From: Candidatus Saccharimonadota bacterium
Lineage (GTDB): Bacteria > Patescibacteriota > Saccharimonadia > Saccharimonadales > Saccharimonadaceae
Length of the DNA stretch: 64,000 nucleotides
Assembly (NCBI GenBank): GCA_017405265.1
Contig: JAFRAS010000005.1
Location: 40,927-104,926, forward strand
Direction: 5' to 3'
Both the position numbers and the translations under genes were made by a program. The notes below the pieces were generated by a model that worked only from the letters and a program-made list of their open reading frames with translations, was not told where the DNA came from and did not search any database. Of this stretch, positions 18,079-25,894 are shown in pieces (position 1 is the stretch's first letter; every line of letters begins with the position of its first letter).

Positions 18079-19093
18079 TTAATGCTTTGTCGCGCACTTC
18101 TTTTTCGATTTTTTTCATCACTTCGGGCTTCTCGCGGAAGAGTTTTTTCACCGCTTCGCGTCCCTGGCCGAGCGTCTCGCCGCCATATTTGAAGAACGCA
18201 CCCGCCTTCTCAACCACGCCATATTGCACGCCAAGGTCGAGAATGTCACCAGTCTTACTAATACCCTCATTATACATAATGTCGAACTCAGCCGTGCGGA
18301 ACGGCGCCGCGATTTTATTCTTCACAATCTTAATCTTCGTGCGGTTGCCAGTGATATTGTCGCCCTCTTTAATCTGCCCAATCCGGCGAATGTCAATCCT
18401 GACCGAAGCATAAAACTTCAACGCGTTTCCGCCGGTCGTGGTCTCCGGATTTCCGAACATCACACCAATCTTCATCCGAATCTGGTTGATAAAGATAACC
18501 GTAGCCTTACTCTTGCTGATAATACCAGTGAGTTTTCGCATCGCTTGCGACATCAAGCGTGCCTGGAGTCCCATCTGCGCATCACCCATATCGCCATCAA
18601 TTTCGGCCTGCGGCACGAGCGCCGCCACCGAATCCACCACGATAAGATCCACCGCCCCGGAACGCACCAGTGTCTCACAAATTTCGAGTGCCGACTCGCC
18701 GTTGTCCGGTTGCGAAATCAACAAATTCGCCGTATTAACTCCAATTTTCTTCGCATAAGCCGGGTCGAGCGCGTGCTCCGCATCAATAAACGCGGCCTGC
18801 CCGCCCTGTTTCTGGATTTCGGCAATCGCGTGAAGCGCCAAGGTGGTTTTTCCGGACGACTCCGGACCATAAATCTCAATAATTCGCCCCTTGGGGTATC
18901 CTCCGCCGAGCGCAAGGTCGAGCGACAGCGAACCCGAGGGAAGCAACTCGACATCCATTTTTGGCGTATCTCCGAGTTTCATAATCGACCCGTCCCCGAA
19001 TTGTTTCGTAATCTGCGCCATCGCGAGTTTCAGCGCCTCATTTTTACCGCTATCAACTTTCTCTTTTGGCGTATCTTCTGCTTTCTTTGCCAT
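18059..19093 (-). CDS. recA: Recombinase RecA
   Basis: RecA catalyses strand exchange and activates SOS-type responses. The 344-aa protein carries Walker [23 protein letters not shown], Walker [11 protein letters not shown], the DNA-binding loops around [14 protein letters not shown] and [17 protein letters not shown], and a short acidic C-terminus. AAAAGGAG lies six bases before ATG and TATAAT at 19112-19117. I see no clear LexA box. It is co-transcribed with recX. Confidence 0.98.
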   Translation of the reverse strand: MAKKAEDTPKEKVDSGKNEALKLAMAQITKQFGDGSIMKLGDTPKMDVELLPSGSLSLDLALGGGYPKGRIIEIYGPESSGKTTLALHAIAEIQKQGGQAAFIDAEHALDPAYAKKIGVNTANLLISQPDNGESALEICETLVRSGAVDLIVVDSVAALVPQAEIDGDMGDAQMGLQARLMSQAMRKLTGIISKSKATVIFINQIRMKIGVMFGNPETTTGGNALKFYASVRIDIRRIGQIKEGDNITGNRTKIKIVKNKIAAPFRTAEFDIMYNEGISKTGDILDLGVQYGVVEKAGAFFKYGGETLGQGREAVKKLFREKPEVMKKIEKEVRDKALNENNQQ

Positions 19094-19207
19094 ATCACTC
19101 CTTTTGATTTAATTATACCCCAACTCGGCGAATTTGGAGCTTTAATTCCATCTTACACGACCAACCCCGCCCCCGCAAGCACAACTACAATAATAATCTG
19201 TTAATTA

Positions 19208-19501
19208 TTACTTTTTCGTTGACTTTTTCTTGGCGACCGTAGTCTTTTTTGTTACCGGCTTAGCCGTTTTCGCGCCTGTTGCTTTTTTCACTGCCGTCGC
19301 CTTTTTGGCCGCCGCGCGCTCGATTTTCTTCCCCTCGGAACTCGCTTTCTTCGCCACTTTTTTCGCGCTCCGCTTGATATCAGCCTGCGTCGCCTTCCCA
19401 GATTTCGGCGCATTCAAAACCCCCGCCACTGCCCCAATCGCGCCCCCGATCAGTGCCCCGATTAAAAATCCATTTTTCTTACTTTTTGTCTTTTTTGCCA
19501 T
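19208..19501 (-). CDS. YtxH-like protein with Lys/Ala-rich histone-like tail
   Basis: The protein is 97 aa. A short glycine-rich hydrophobic helix (GFLIGALIGGAIGAVAGVL, residues 11-29) with the NAPKSGK motif is typical of YtxH proteins. The remaining 60 residues are almost only Lys, Ala, Thr and Val, like an H1-type nucleoid-binding tail. It overlaps the upstream small membrane protein by 23 nt. Role unknown; envelope stress or nucleoid-membrane contact are guesses. Confidence 0.65.
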   Translation of the reverse strand: MAKKTKSKKNGFLIGALIGGAIGAVAGVLNAPKSGKATQADIKRSAKKVAKKASSEGKKIERAAAKKATAVKKATGAKTAKPVTKKTTVAKKKSTKK

Positions 19502-19751
19502 TTTGGGCTCCTTTCATATTATCCACCATTTTTTCCGAAAAAGCCTGCACTACTCCCCCAACCGAGGTCAACCCCTTGACATTTTCCGCAATGTCTCCGG
19601 CCTTGTCCGCAACATACGCCCCCTTCTCGACCACTTTCTGCGTCTCTTTAACCAGCCCAATTAACTTTACTAAAAACACAATCCCGACCACCAAAAATAC
19701 CAGTAGCGTGATTGCGAGAATAACCATAATAATCCATTCAGCAATGCTCAT
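19479..19751 (-). CDS. Small single-pass membrane protein (DUF948-like)
   Basis: The protein is 90 aa from ATG 19751. Residues 3-30 form a transmembrane helix (WIIMVILAITLLVFLVVGI), followed by an amphipathic, coiled-coil-like segment (LVKETQKVVEKGAYVADKAG) and a Lys-rich end. DUF948 and YtxH proteins are often neighbours, and here the two overlap. TATAAT at 19758-19763 is exactly six bases upstream of this ATG and picks it over the ATG at 19769. Confidence 0.65.
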   Translation of the reverse strand: MSIAEWIIMVILAITLLVFLVVGIVFLVKLIGLVKETQKVVEKGAYVADKAGDIAENVKGLTSVGGVVQAFSEKMVDNMKGAQNGKKDKK

Positions 19752-19813
19752 GCTTTCATTATACCACACGCCGAAAATCTGTGCTATAATAATTCCATTA
19801 AAAAGGAGTTTTT

Positions 19814-20689
19814 ATGTATAAAAAACCGACAAAGGCGATTATTACCGACGCTGGCTTTGCCTCGCGTTACCTCCCCATCACCAAGACCATCCCGAAAGGC
19901 ATGCTCCCCATCGGCGCGAAACCGATTATGCAATACGTAGTTGAAGAATGTGCCGAAGCCGGCATCGAAGAAATCATTATCGTCGCTACGAAAGACGGCC
20001 AACCAATCTACGACGACTATTTCCACAACTCCGTCCCCCATATCGAAAAACAACTCGCTTCCCAGGGCAAGCAAGACCGCTTTAAGCCTGTGAAAGAAGT
20101 CTTGAACCTCCCAAAAATCACCGTCATCACCCAAAACCCCGATCTCCCTTATGGCAACGGCTCCCCCATCGCCACCGCCAGGGAATATATCAACGATGAC
20201 GAGGCCTTCGTGGTGCTCTACTCTGACGACGTCGTTTTCGGCTCTTCCGACGTCCGCACCCTAATCGACTCTTACGAGTCCCACCCCGACGCGAAAGCCA
20301 TCATCATCTCTCAAGAAATGCCGAGAGAAGTTTTGAATAAATACGGCATCATCCGCCTCGAAGACGAAGAAAAGAAAACCTTAAAAAATATCGTCGAAAA
20401 ACCCGCGATTGAAGACGCTCCCTCGAACCTCACTTCCTACGGTCGCTACCTCCTAACCCCGGAAGTTTTCCCCTATCTCGACCCGAAAAATATCGGTCTC
20501 GATAACGAACTCTGGACGGTTGACGCCATCACTCGCCTGACCGCCGACGGCCCAGTTTACGTCGAAAAAACCCGCGGCGAATGGATGACCACGGGCGACC
20601 CGAAGAATTACTTCATGGCTCACCTAAAATACGTCCTCGACCACGAAGAATACGCCGACGACACCCGCGAATTCATCGGAAAACACTAA
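19814..20689 (+). CDS. galU: UTP--glucose-1-phosphate uridylyltransferase
   Basis: GalU makes UDP-glucose for surface glycans. The 291-aa protein has the nucleotidyltransferase signature AGFASRYLPITKTIPKGMLPI (AGFASR replaces the common AGxGTR), KPIMQYVVEEC, YGNGSPIATAR, LYSDDVVFG as the metal site, and ENIGLDNELWTVDAI-like substrate segments. AAAAAGGAG precedes the ATG. A strong terminator follows. Confidence 0.93.
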   Translation: MYKKPTKAIITDAGFASRYLPITKTIPKGMLPIGAKPIMQYVVEECAEAGIEEIIIVATKDGQPIYDDYFHNSVPHIEKQLASQGKQDRFKPVKEVLNLPKITVITQNPDLPYGNGSPIATAREYINDDEAFVVLYSDDVVFGSSDVRTLIDSYESHPDAKAIIISQEMPREVLNKYGIIRLEDEEKKTLKNIVEKPAIEDAPSNLTSYGRYLLTPEVFPYLDPKNIGLDNELWTVDAITRLTADGPVYVEKTRGEWMTTGDPKNYFMAHLKYVLDHEEYADDTREFIGKH

Positions 20690-20701
20690 AAACGCCAGGG
20701 A

Positions 20702-20728
20702 AATAGGGCTGAGCCAGCCCTATTTTTT
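20702..20728 (+). terminator. Rho-independent terminator of galU
   Basis: A perfect 10-bp stem (AATAGGGCTG/CAGCCCTATT) with a 3-nt loop is followed by TTTT. It contains the stop codon of the convergent DUF308 gene, so it may act on both strands. Confidence 0.85.
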
Positions 20729-21298
20729 CCTCCGCGCCTCTTTTCTTGCAATCGAATCTTCGATTTTCTGATTTTTGTTGTGAACCCCGTAGATTAAATT
20801 CGCCTCCCCGATAAGAATAAGATACGCCCCGAAAAATTGCATCCCAAAACTGTCCACGTTAAAAATCGCCGCCGCCGTGACGCAGCCAAAAATGCCGGAC
20901 AGAAGCCAGATAAACCGGTCCGTCGGGTCGATAGTCGTTTTGAACGCAATAATAAGCTCGAAGATTCCGCGAATCGCCGTGTAGCTCGCCGCAATAATAT
21001 ACCACGCATTATCAGTGCTATTGTTTAAAACCAGCATCATCGCGATCGCCACCGCCGCCTCGAACACCGCCGTAATAATCGACACTCCCCACCCCTCTTT
21101 CCGGTGCGCTCTGAAAATCGCAATGAAAAAATCTATTACCGCAATCAGCAATAGATAAACCATAGTCGTAATTTTTAGCAACTCCGTGTCGCCCCCACGA
21201 TAAAACAATAACAGCATCCCAATCAGCGTCCCGACGACCCCCCGAATAATATAAATCAACCAATGAACGTCGATATATGAGCGTTTGATGTGTGCCAT
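20720..21298 (-). CDS. DUF308/HdeD-like membrane protein
   Basis: The protein is 192 aa with six hydrophobic helices arranged as in HdeD/DUF308 proteins (IIRGVVGTLIGMLLLF, MVYLLLIAVIDFFIAIF, VFEAAVAIAMMLVLN, YIIAASYTAIRGIFELIIAF, FIWLLSGIFGCVTAAAIF, FFGAYLILIGEANLIYG). The family gives acid or stress resistance in enterics; no function can be assigned here. The C-terminus is basic. Confidence 0.8.
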   Translation of the reverse strand: MAHIKRSYIDVHWLIYIIRGVVGTLIGMLLLFYRGGDTELLKITTMVYLLLIAVIDFFIAIFRAHRKEGWGVSIITAVFEAAVAIAMMLVLNNSTDNAWYIIAASYTAIRGIFELIIAFKTTIDPTDRFIWLLSGIFGCVTAAAIFNVDSFGMQFFGAYLILIGEANLIYGVHNKNQKIEDSIARKEARRKK

Positions 21299-21327
21299 TT
21301 TTGTCCTTTTTGTTTTAATTAAAATAC

Positions 21328-21404
21328 TGGTGCGAGCGAAGAGACTCTAACTCTCGACCTCTTCCTTGGCAAGGAAGCGCTCTAAACAACTGAGCTACGC
21401 TCGC
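21328..21404 (-). tRNA. tRNA-Gly (GCC)
   Basis: Acceptor GCGAGCG/CGCTCGC, anticodon loop TTGCCAA (GCC), intact D and T arms, encoded CCA at 21328-21330. It complements the tRNA-Gly(TCC) at 15.4 kb. Confidence 0.95.
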
Positions 21405-21463
21405 ATAGTCCTATTTTACCACGCCTCTTGCCGAATTTCAAGACTTAAAATATAATATAACTT

Positions 21464-22546
21464 ATGGCAAATCTTTTGGATTATTTGAAGTGGCGTGGCG
21501 ACCTCCGTTTTTCTCCCGCGCACCCGATTAACGACATCGACGCGATGATTTTTTCGCGCATTTCCTACCTTCCCTTCAATAAAATCCCCTTCCACCCGAA
21601 CTCCTCGATTTCCTCCGCCCTAAAAAAGATGCAACCTCTGCCAAAATCTGCCTTCCTGTGGGATAAAGACCGCGAACTTGTTGACCTGCTCATCGATTCC
21701 GAGCGCTTTAAAAATCTCCGCCTCAGTTTCTACCGCCGTGAAAACGACAAAGACGCCGCAAAGCAATTTTCCGCCATCGCCATCCAATTCTCTCCTCGCG
21801 ACTTTTTTCTCTCTTTTCTCGGCACCGATGGCACGATTTACGGCTGGCGCGAAGATTTCAATATGTCTCTCGGCGCCGAAGTTCCCGCCCAGGCCGAGGC
21901 GAAAAAGTATCTGAGTGATTTTTACCGTCGCCACCCGCTTTCTTCTCTTTATCTCGGCGGCCACAGCAAAGGCGGCAACCTCGCCGTCTATTCCGCCGTC
22001 ACTGCCCCCGACAAAATCCAGCGCCGCATCCGCAAGGTCTATAATTTCGACGGCCCCGGTCTCTCAAAAGAACTTTTGAGCCAGGACCTCGGTTTCTCGA
22101 TTTTGCCCCGCATCGATTCCTTCATTCCCCAAGATTCCGTCATCGGCCGCCTGATGGAGCACCGCGAAAAATTCACCGTGGTAAAAAGCGTCGCCGAAAA
22201 TCTCATGGAACATGATATTTACAGTTGGGAGGTCGAGGGAACTGAGCTCATCCGCTCGACCACCTCGAAACGTTCCGACTTCACCGACCGCACGATTACT
22301 CGCTGGCACGAATCTGCGACGGACGAAGAGCGCCAGGTTTTCGTGAGCGTCCTCTTCGACGTCCTCGAAAACACCGGCGTCGGCACTCCGATGGACCTGG
22401 CGCTGAAGTGGAGCACTTCCGCCCCCGCCCTCGTGAAGTCTTATATGAATATTGACAAAGAACGCCGAAAAATCATGACCGCCACCCTGAAAAAACTCGT
22501 GAACTCTATTCGCGCCTCCCGCCGCGAAGAAAAGGCCGAAAAATAA
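21464..22546 (+). CDS. Mbeg1-like (DUF2974) alpha/beta-hydrolase
   Basis: The protein is 360 aa. It contains a lipase-like fold with the nucleophile elbow GHSKG (Ser168) and the following KGGNLAVYSA, plus VYNFDGPGL downstream, as in DUF2974 proteins. The family is widespread in Firmicutes with poorly known substrates. No signal peptide is seen, so it should be cytoplasmic. TATAAT at 21451-21456 is seven bases before the ATG, probably leaderless. The next gene begins within its stop codon. Confidence 0.82.
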   Translation: MANLLDYLKWRGDLRFSPAHPINDIDAMIFSRISYLPFNKIPFHPNSSISSALKKMQPLPKSAFLWDKDRELVDLLIDSERFKNLRLSFYRRENDKDAAKQFSAIAIQFSPRDFFLSFLGTDGTIYGWREDFNMSLGAEVPAQAEAKKYLSDFYRRHPLSSLYLGGHSKGGNLAVYSAVTAPDKIQRRIRKVYNFDGPGLSKELLSQDLGFSILPRIDSFIPQDSVIGRLMEHREKFTVVKSVAENLMEHDIYSWEVEGTELIRSTTSKRSDFTDRTITRWHESATDEERQVFVSVLFDVLENTGVGTPMDLALKWSTSAPALVKSYMNIDKERRKIMTATLKKLVNSIRASRREEKAEK

Positions 22547-22986
22547 TGTGGAAAATCCTCCGTCGTTTTCTGATTATCCTCGGCGTCGTTATGGTCGTCG
22601 CGACCATTGTGAATCCCGGCTGGTGGCACGCCAAGGTCGTCCCGCCCTGGCCCACGGAATATGATTGCACCGCCATCGAAGCCGAGATTAAAAAATACGA
22701 TTGGGACACCGAGACCGCGACGGCCGTGATGAAAGCCGAAAGCTCTTGCAAGTCCGATAACGTCGGCGACACCGACCTGATTTACGAAATTAACGGCAAA
22801 AAGTATGGCTACAGCGTCGGCGCTTTCCAGATTCGTATTCTCGAGGGGCGCGAGCTCTGCGACAGTTTCGATATTGAGATGAATGTGCGCTGCGCCTACG
22901 AAATCTATTCTCGTTCTGGCTGGACCGCCTGGTCAATGTATAGCAATGGTCGCTACGAAAAGTTCCTCTGGCACAAATTGTTTTGA
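22546..22986 (+). CDS. Membrane-anchored lytic transglycosylase-like protein
   Basis: The protein is 146 aa. Residues about 7-24 form a transmembrane anchor, then a small SLT/lysozyme-like domain with the catalytic Glu65 in AVMKAESSC and the YGYSVGAFQIRI motif. It would cleave peptidoglycan outside the membrane, possibly during division or contact with a host cell. Its ATG overlaps the previous stop by one base (TAATG), so the two are translationally coupled. Its stop codon lies inside the tRNA-Val -35 box. Confidence 0.8.
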   Translation: MWKILRRFLIILGVVMVVATIVNPGWWHAKVVPPWPTEYDCTAIEAEIKKYDWDTETATAVMKAESSCKSDNVGDTDLIYEINGKKYGYSVGAFQIRILEGRELCDSFDIEMNVRCAYEIYSRSGWTAWSMYSNGRYEKFLWHKLF

Positions 22987-23011
22987 CAAATTCGCGTCTT
23001 TGCGGTATAAT
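22983..23011 (+). promoter_or_regulatory. Consensus sigma70 promoter of tRNA-Val
   Basis: TTGACA (22983-22988), 17-bp spacer, TATAAT (23006-23011): a perfect match to consensus. It overlaps the last codons of the transglycosylase gene. The tRNA begins nine bases after the -10 box. Confidence 0.9.
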
Positions 23012-23019
23012 GAAACTAC

Positions 23020-23096
23020 GGGCGGTTAGCTCAGTTGGCTAGAGCGCGTCTTTGACGTAGACGAGGTCAGAGGTCCGACTCCTCTATCGCCCACCA
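23020..23096 (+). tRNA. tRNA-Val (GAC)
   Basis: Acceptor GGGCGGT/ATCGCCC, anticodon stem CGTCT/AGACG with loop TTGACGT (GAC), encoded A73 and CCA. It is transcribed from a perfect consensus promoter and followed by a terminator. Confidence 0.95.
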
Positions 23097-23103
23097 CGAA
23101 TTC

Positions 23104-23130
23104 CGGACTTTTTCAAAAAGCCCGTTTTTT
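23104..23130 (+). terminator. Terminator after tRNA-Val
   Basis: An imperfect hairpin (CGG-A-CTTTTT / AAAAAG-C-CCG) is followed by TTTTTT at 23125-23130. Confidence 0.75.
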
Positions 23131-23185
23131 GTGTCGAAAAAGCAAATATGCTTGAAAAATAACAAAAAAGTGATATAATATAAAA

Positions 23186-23890
23186 ATGAGTTTATTTTGG
23201 TTGCTTGTAATAGCGATTTCGGTGTTTCTCCTAATCATTATCTGTATAATTTTCTGGGCGACTTCTTATCAAGGCTCCGACAAAACAAATGATTCTGATG
23301 AATGGAGGGGCCTCGGCAGCTCCGCCGAAAAAGCCCTTTATCATACGCTCATCGAAAAATTTGATGTCCCCGAAGGTCAGATTTTTCATAATGTTTATAT
23401 CCCGGCTAGTAATGGCAAAACCTCAGAAATAGATGTTCTCGTCGTTTCGAAAAAAGGTCTGTTCGTATTCGAGTGCAAGGATTACGGCGGTAGCATTTAT
23501 GGCGACGCAAACCGCCCGAAATGGCTTCAATATATCGGGGACCAGAGAAACTTTTTCTATAGCCCGCTCTTGCAAAATAAAAATCACGCCAAATACCTCA
23601 GAGTATTTTTCTCAAAGGACAGAATTGAAGTTCCGGTTATCCCAATTATTTGGACTACTATCCGTGGCGATTGGTCAGTAAAAAATCTAAAAGACAACGA
23701 TTATATAATCGGCTTGAACTGTCGTTTTGGGGATATCTATGAAAATTTACCCGACTCCCCCGAAATTGCCAAAAATTTCAACAAAATCTTAGCAAAGCTC
23801 TCTCCGCTCGCCTGCCCGGATGAGTCTATTAGAGAGAAACATATGGAACAAGTCAGAAGGATTCAGGAGACAAAAAGCAGAAGATATTAA
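23186..23890 (+). CDS. NERD-domain nuclease-like membrane protein
   Basis: The protein is 234 aa. An N-terminal transmembrane helix (residues 2-28) precedes a NERD domain with the strand pattern EIDVLVVSKKGLFVFECKDY, which contains the PD-(D/E)xK-like D and ExK residues. NERD proteins are predicted nucleases, often in mobile or defence contexts. The codon usage is already more AT-rich than upstream genes. TATAAT at 23174-23179 is six bases before ATG (leaderless). It sits between tRNA-Val and tRNA-Lys at the island border. Confidence 0.8.
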   Translation: MSLFWLLVIAISVFLLIIICIIFWATSYQGSDKTNDSDEWRGLGSSAEKALYHTLIEKFDVPEGQIFHNVYIPASNGKTSEIDVLVVSKKGLFVFECKDYGGSIYGDANRPKWLQYIGDQRNFFYSPLLQNKNHAKYLRVFFSKDRIEVPVIPIIWTTIRGDWSVKNLKDNDYIIGLNCRFGDIYENLPDSPEIAKNFNKILAKLSPLACPDESIREKHMEQVRRIQETKSRRY

Positions 23891-23984
23891 TTTTTGCCGT
23901 GCAGTCTTCACAAAAAGCCAAAAGTGTGATATAATAGGATACGTTGGGTCGAACGCCAACGCTCACCCGGTATTTTACATTCCT

Positions 23985-24061
23985 GGGTCGGTAGCTCAGC
24001 TGGTTAGAGCACGGGCCTTTTAAGCCCGGTGTCGAGGGTTCGAGTCCCTCCCGACTCACCA
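23985..24061 (+). tRNA. tRNA-Lys (TTT)
   Basis: Acceptor GGGTCGG/CCGACTC, anticodon stem CGGGC/GCCCG with loop CTTTTAA (TTT), T arm with TTCGA, encoded CCA. -10 TATAAT is at 23929-23934. This is the substrate tRNA for MnmA. Its 3' end marks the start of the AT-rich island, a usual integration position, but no repeated 3' tRNA end was found. Confidence 0.95.
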
Positions 24062-24085
24062 TAAAATCTCCTACGGAGATTTTAT
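24061..24085. terminator. Bidirectional hairpin terminator after tRNA-Lys
   Basis: A perfect 11-bp inverted repeat (ATAAAATCTCC / GGAGATTTTAT) around TAC starts at the last base of the tRNA CCA. It has A/T-rich flanks on both sides. Confidence 0.75.
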
Positions 24086-24137
24086 AAAAGGGAAAACTCG
24101 CGAGCTGAGCGAGCGAGGCAAACCTACCACGAAATTA

Positions 24138-24167
24138 GAACTTTCGCAAAGCGAAAGTTCATTTTTT
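24138..24167 (+). terminator. Second strong hairpin terminator at the island edge
   Basis: A perfect 10-bp stem (GAACTTTCGC / GCGAAAGTTC) with an AAA loop is followed by ATTTTTT. With the hairpin at 24061 it insulates the tRNA-Lys region from the convergent restriction operon, which ends at 24203. Confidence 0.8.
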
Positions 24168-24202
24168 GCTCCGCAAAAAAGCCGAGTGGGCGATACATCT
24201 TA

Positions 24203-24682
24203 TTAGAGACTACCACTATTTTTTTCTTGTTCATTTTTAAATTTTTGTTTTAGCACTCCATAAAAACTATTCTTATCGATACACTTGATCGCGAGATTTT
24301 TAGCAAGTGTTACTACGCCTTTATCACTTGTAACTATCGCCCACTCATCTTTTATCAATTTTGTATTTTCGAGATTCCTCATTGCCATTGCGGTGGCGAC
24401 AATAAGCGCATCTCCATTCCCCTCATTTTGGTATAGTTTTACAATTTTAGCTTGAGCCATGACAATTTGCAATGCATTCAGAATATCGTAAGACACTGGT
24501 ATCTGGCTCTTTTTAAGTTCATTAAGGTCAAGCTCGTAATTGTCTCGGAGTTCATACATTATTTCTTCCGGAACGAAACAATTTTCCTTGAAGAAATCTG
24601 TTCTCATCCATTCATTTTTTAGACTCGCTGCCGGCGTCTCGTCGATAAGATATTTTGTTTTATAATAATAGACTCCGCTCAT
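24203..24682 (-). CDS. PIN-like nuclease (DUF4411-type)
   Basis: The protein is 159 aa. Acidic residues fit a PIN active site: Asp14 (YLIDETP), Glu44 (EEIMYELRD), Asp91 (GNGDALIVATA) and Asp120 (IVTSDKGV). PIN proteins are Mg-dependent RNases, often toxins. The gene overlaps the preceding ImmA/IrrE-like gene by 4 nt (ATGA), and ImmA-like plus DUF4411 pairs are a recurrent module. Here the pair ends the type I restriction operon. Assignment rests on spacing of acidic residues and context. Confidence 0.7.
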   Translation of the reverse strand: MSGVYYYKTKYLIDETPAASLKNEWMRTDFFKENCFVPEEIMYELRDNYELDLNELKKSQIPVSYDILNALQIVMAQAKIVKLYQNEGNGDALIVATAMAMRNLENTKLIKDEWAIVTSDKGVVTLAKNLAIKCIDKNSFYGVLKQKFKNEQEKNSGSL

Positions 24683-25893
24683 ATATTCTCCTTCAGCTCG
24701 TTCAGAAGTGATTTCGATTTTTTCTTGAAGAATAGTAATCTGCTAGCATCTCCGGCAGAGAGTTTGTTGGCTCTTAATAAATTTATAACTTCAGTTGTAA
24801 AAAGCTTTCCATTATAAGTAACGATTCTAGTGGTATCTTTTATATTGAACTTAAAACCCATTTTAGATTGTTGCTCCGAGTCATTTTTCCATTTGTTTTT
24901 TAGTAGCTCAAAGATCTTTTCAAAGGTTTCTCTGTCAATGCATCCTAATCGTTTTAATCTTACCAAGGCCATGCTCGGAGTCACTTTAAAGAATTCCGCT
25001 ATATTTTCTAATTCATTTATGTTGTCAATACGGGTTCCGCTTATCGCATCTTCCGGCATTAAAATTTCTTCTGCTACTATATATTCGATATTTTGCGCAG
25101 GCTCTTCAACGCTTTGGTTGTACGATACGGTAGCAAATCGCTTATTTGCTATACATGCAAGTAAGAGGAAAATGGTAAAAATGCGTCGTCCAGCTGGGTC
25201 GTTTATTCTATCTTCGTCTTTTGAATGCAAAAATATGGCTGGGTATTTTTTGTGCTTGACCGAAAAACCGCTAAAGTTCAAGCCAGGCTTAATCGTTTGC
25301 GGCATTACTCCCTTTCGGCTTCTAGAGATTATTATATTATTGTTCTCTAGACATGAGACTAGATAGTTGTAAGCTGAGTCTTTTGATGAATAATTCCTAA
25401 ATTTATCCATGTCTAAGTTAAGGCTTTTTATGATTAAGTTTGCCATATCGGTTGAGGTTTGCTGTTGGCGCAAATTTAAGATTGGATTAGGCACGACTTC
25501 TCGATGGTTTTTTGCTAGGAATAGTTGTCGTTTTTGAATATCTTTAACTATAAGGTTAATATCGCGTATTCTAATGTCGCCACGGCTTGCAATTGCGATA
25601 GGGCCTTCTTGTATTCCAGTAAACAAAATCTCATTGTTTTTATTAATATTTTCTTCAACCTTTTCAATTGGCGCAAAGAACAGTGAATATGGGATCCCTG
25701 CTTCGCGGCTCAAATCTCGTAATTTACTAAATTTAATTTTGTTATCTTCGAGGGCCTTAATGTAGTCTCTTTTATAGTAAATATGTGAATTTTCAAATAG
25801 CATAACAAAGACTTCTTTTGGAATATAGGTGTATTTGGAGTCTAGTGCTACTAGAATCATATTTTCTCGAACTGGATACTTAGTTTTACCCAT
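24679..25893 (-). CDS. Degenerate ImmA/IrrE-like protein lacking the zinc motif
   Basis: The protein is 404 aa. The N-terminal part (KIKFSKLRDLSREAGIPYSLFFAP, residues 52-75) matches the helical lead-in of ImmA/IrrE proteins. The region equivalent to RFTLAHELGH reads RRIFTIFLLLACI at about residues 236-248, so both His and the Glu of the HExxH motif are replaced by hydrophobic residues. The later EREAN-x-FAxELLMP helix survives as QNIEYIVAEEILMP. It should be a non-catalytic partner, perhaps the antitoxin of the overlapping PIN protein. It starts one base after hsdS. Confidence 0.72.
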   Translation of the reverse strand: MGKTKYPVRENMILVALDSKYTYIPKEVFVMLFENSHIYYKRDYIKALEDNKIKFSKLRDLSREAGIPYSLFFAPIEKVEENINKNNEILFTGIQEGPIAIASRGDIRIRDINLIVKDIQKRQLFLAKNHREVVPNPILNLRQQQTSTDMANLIIKSLNLDMDKFRNYSSKDSAYNYLVSCLENNNIIISRSRKGVMPQTIKPGLNFSGFSVKHKKYPAIFLHSKDEDRINDPAGRRIFTIFLLLACIANKRFATVSYNQSVEEPAQNIEYIVAEEILMPEDAISGTRIDNINELENIAEFFKVTPSMALVRLKRLGCIDRETFEKIFELLKNKWKNDSEQQSKMGFKFNIKDTTRIVTYNGKLFTTEVINLLRANKLSAGDASRLLFFKKKSKSLLNELKENI

Positions 25894-25894
25894 T

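Noticed and set aside
24679..25893. An active ImmA/IrrE metallopeptidase
   Set aside because: The HExxH zinc motif is absent; only the flanking fold elements are recognisable.
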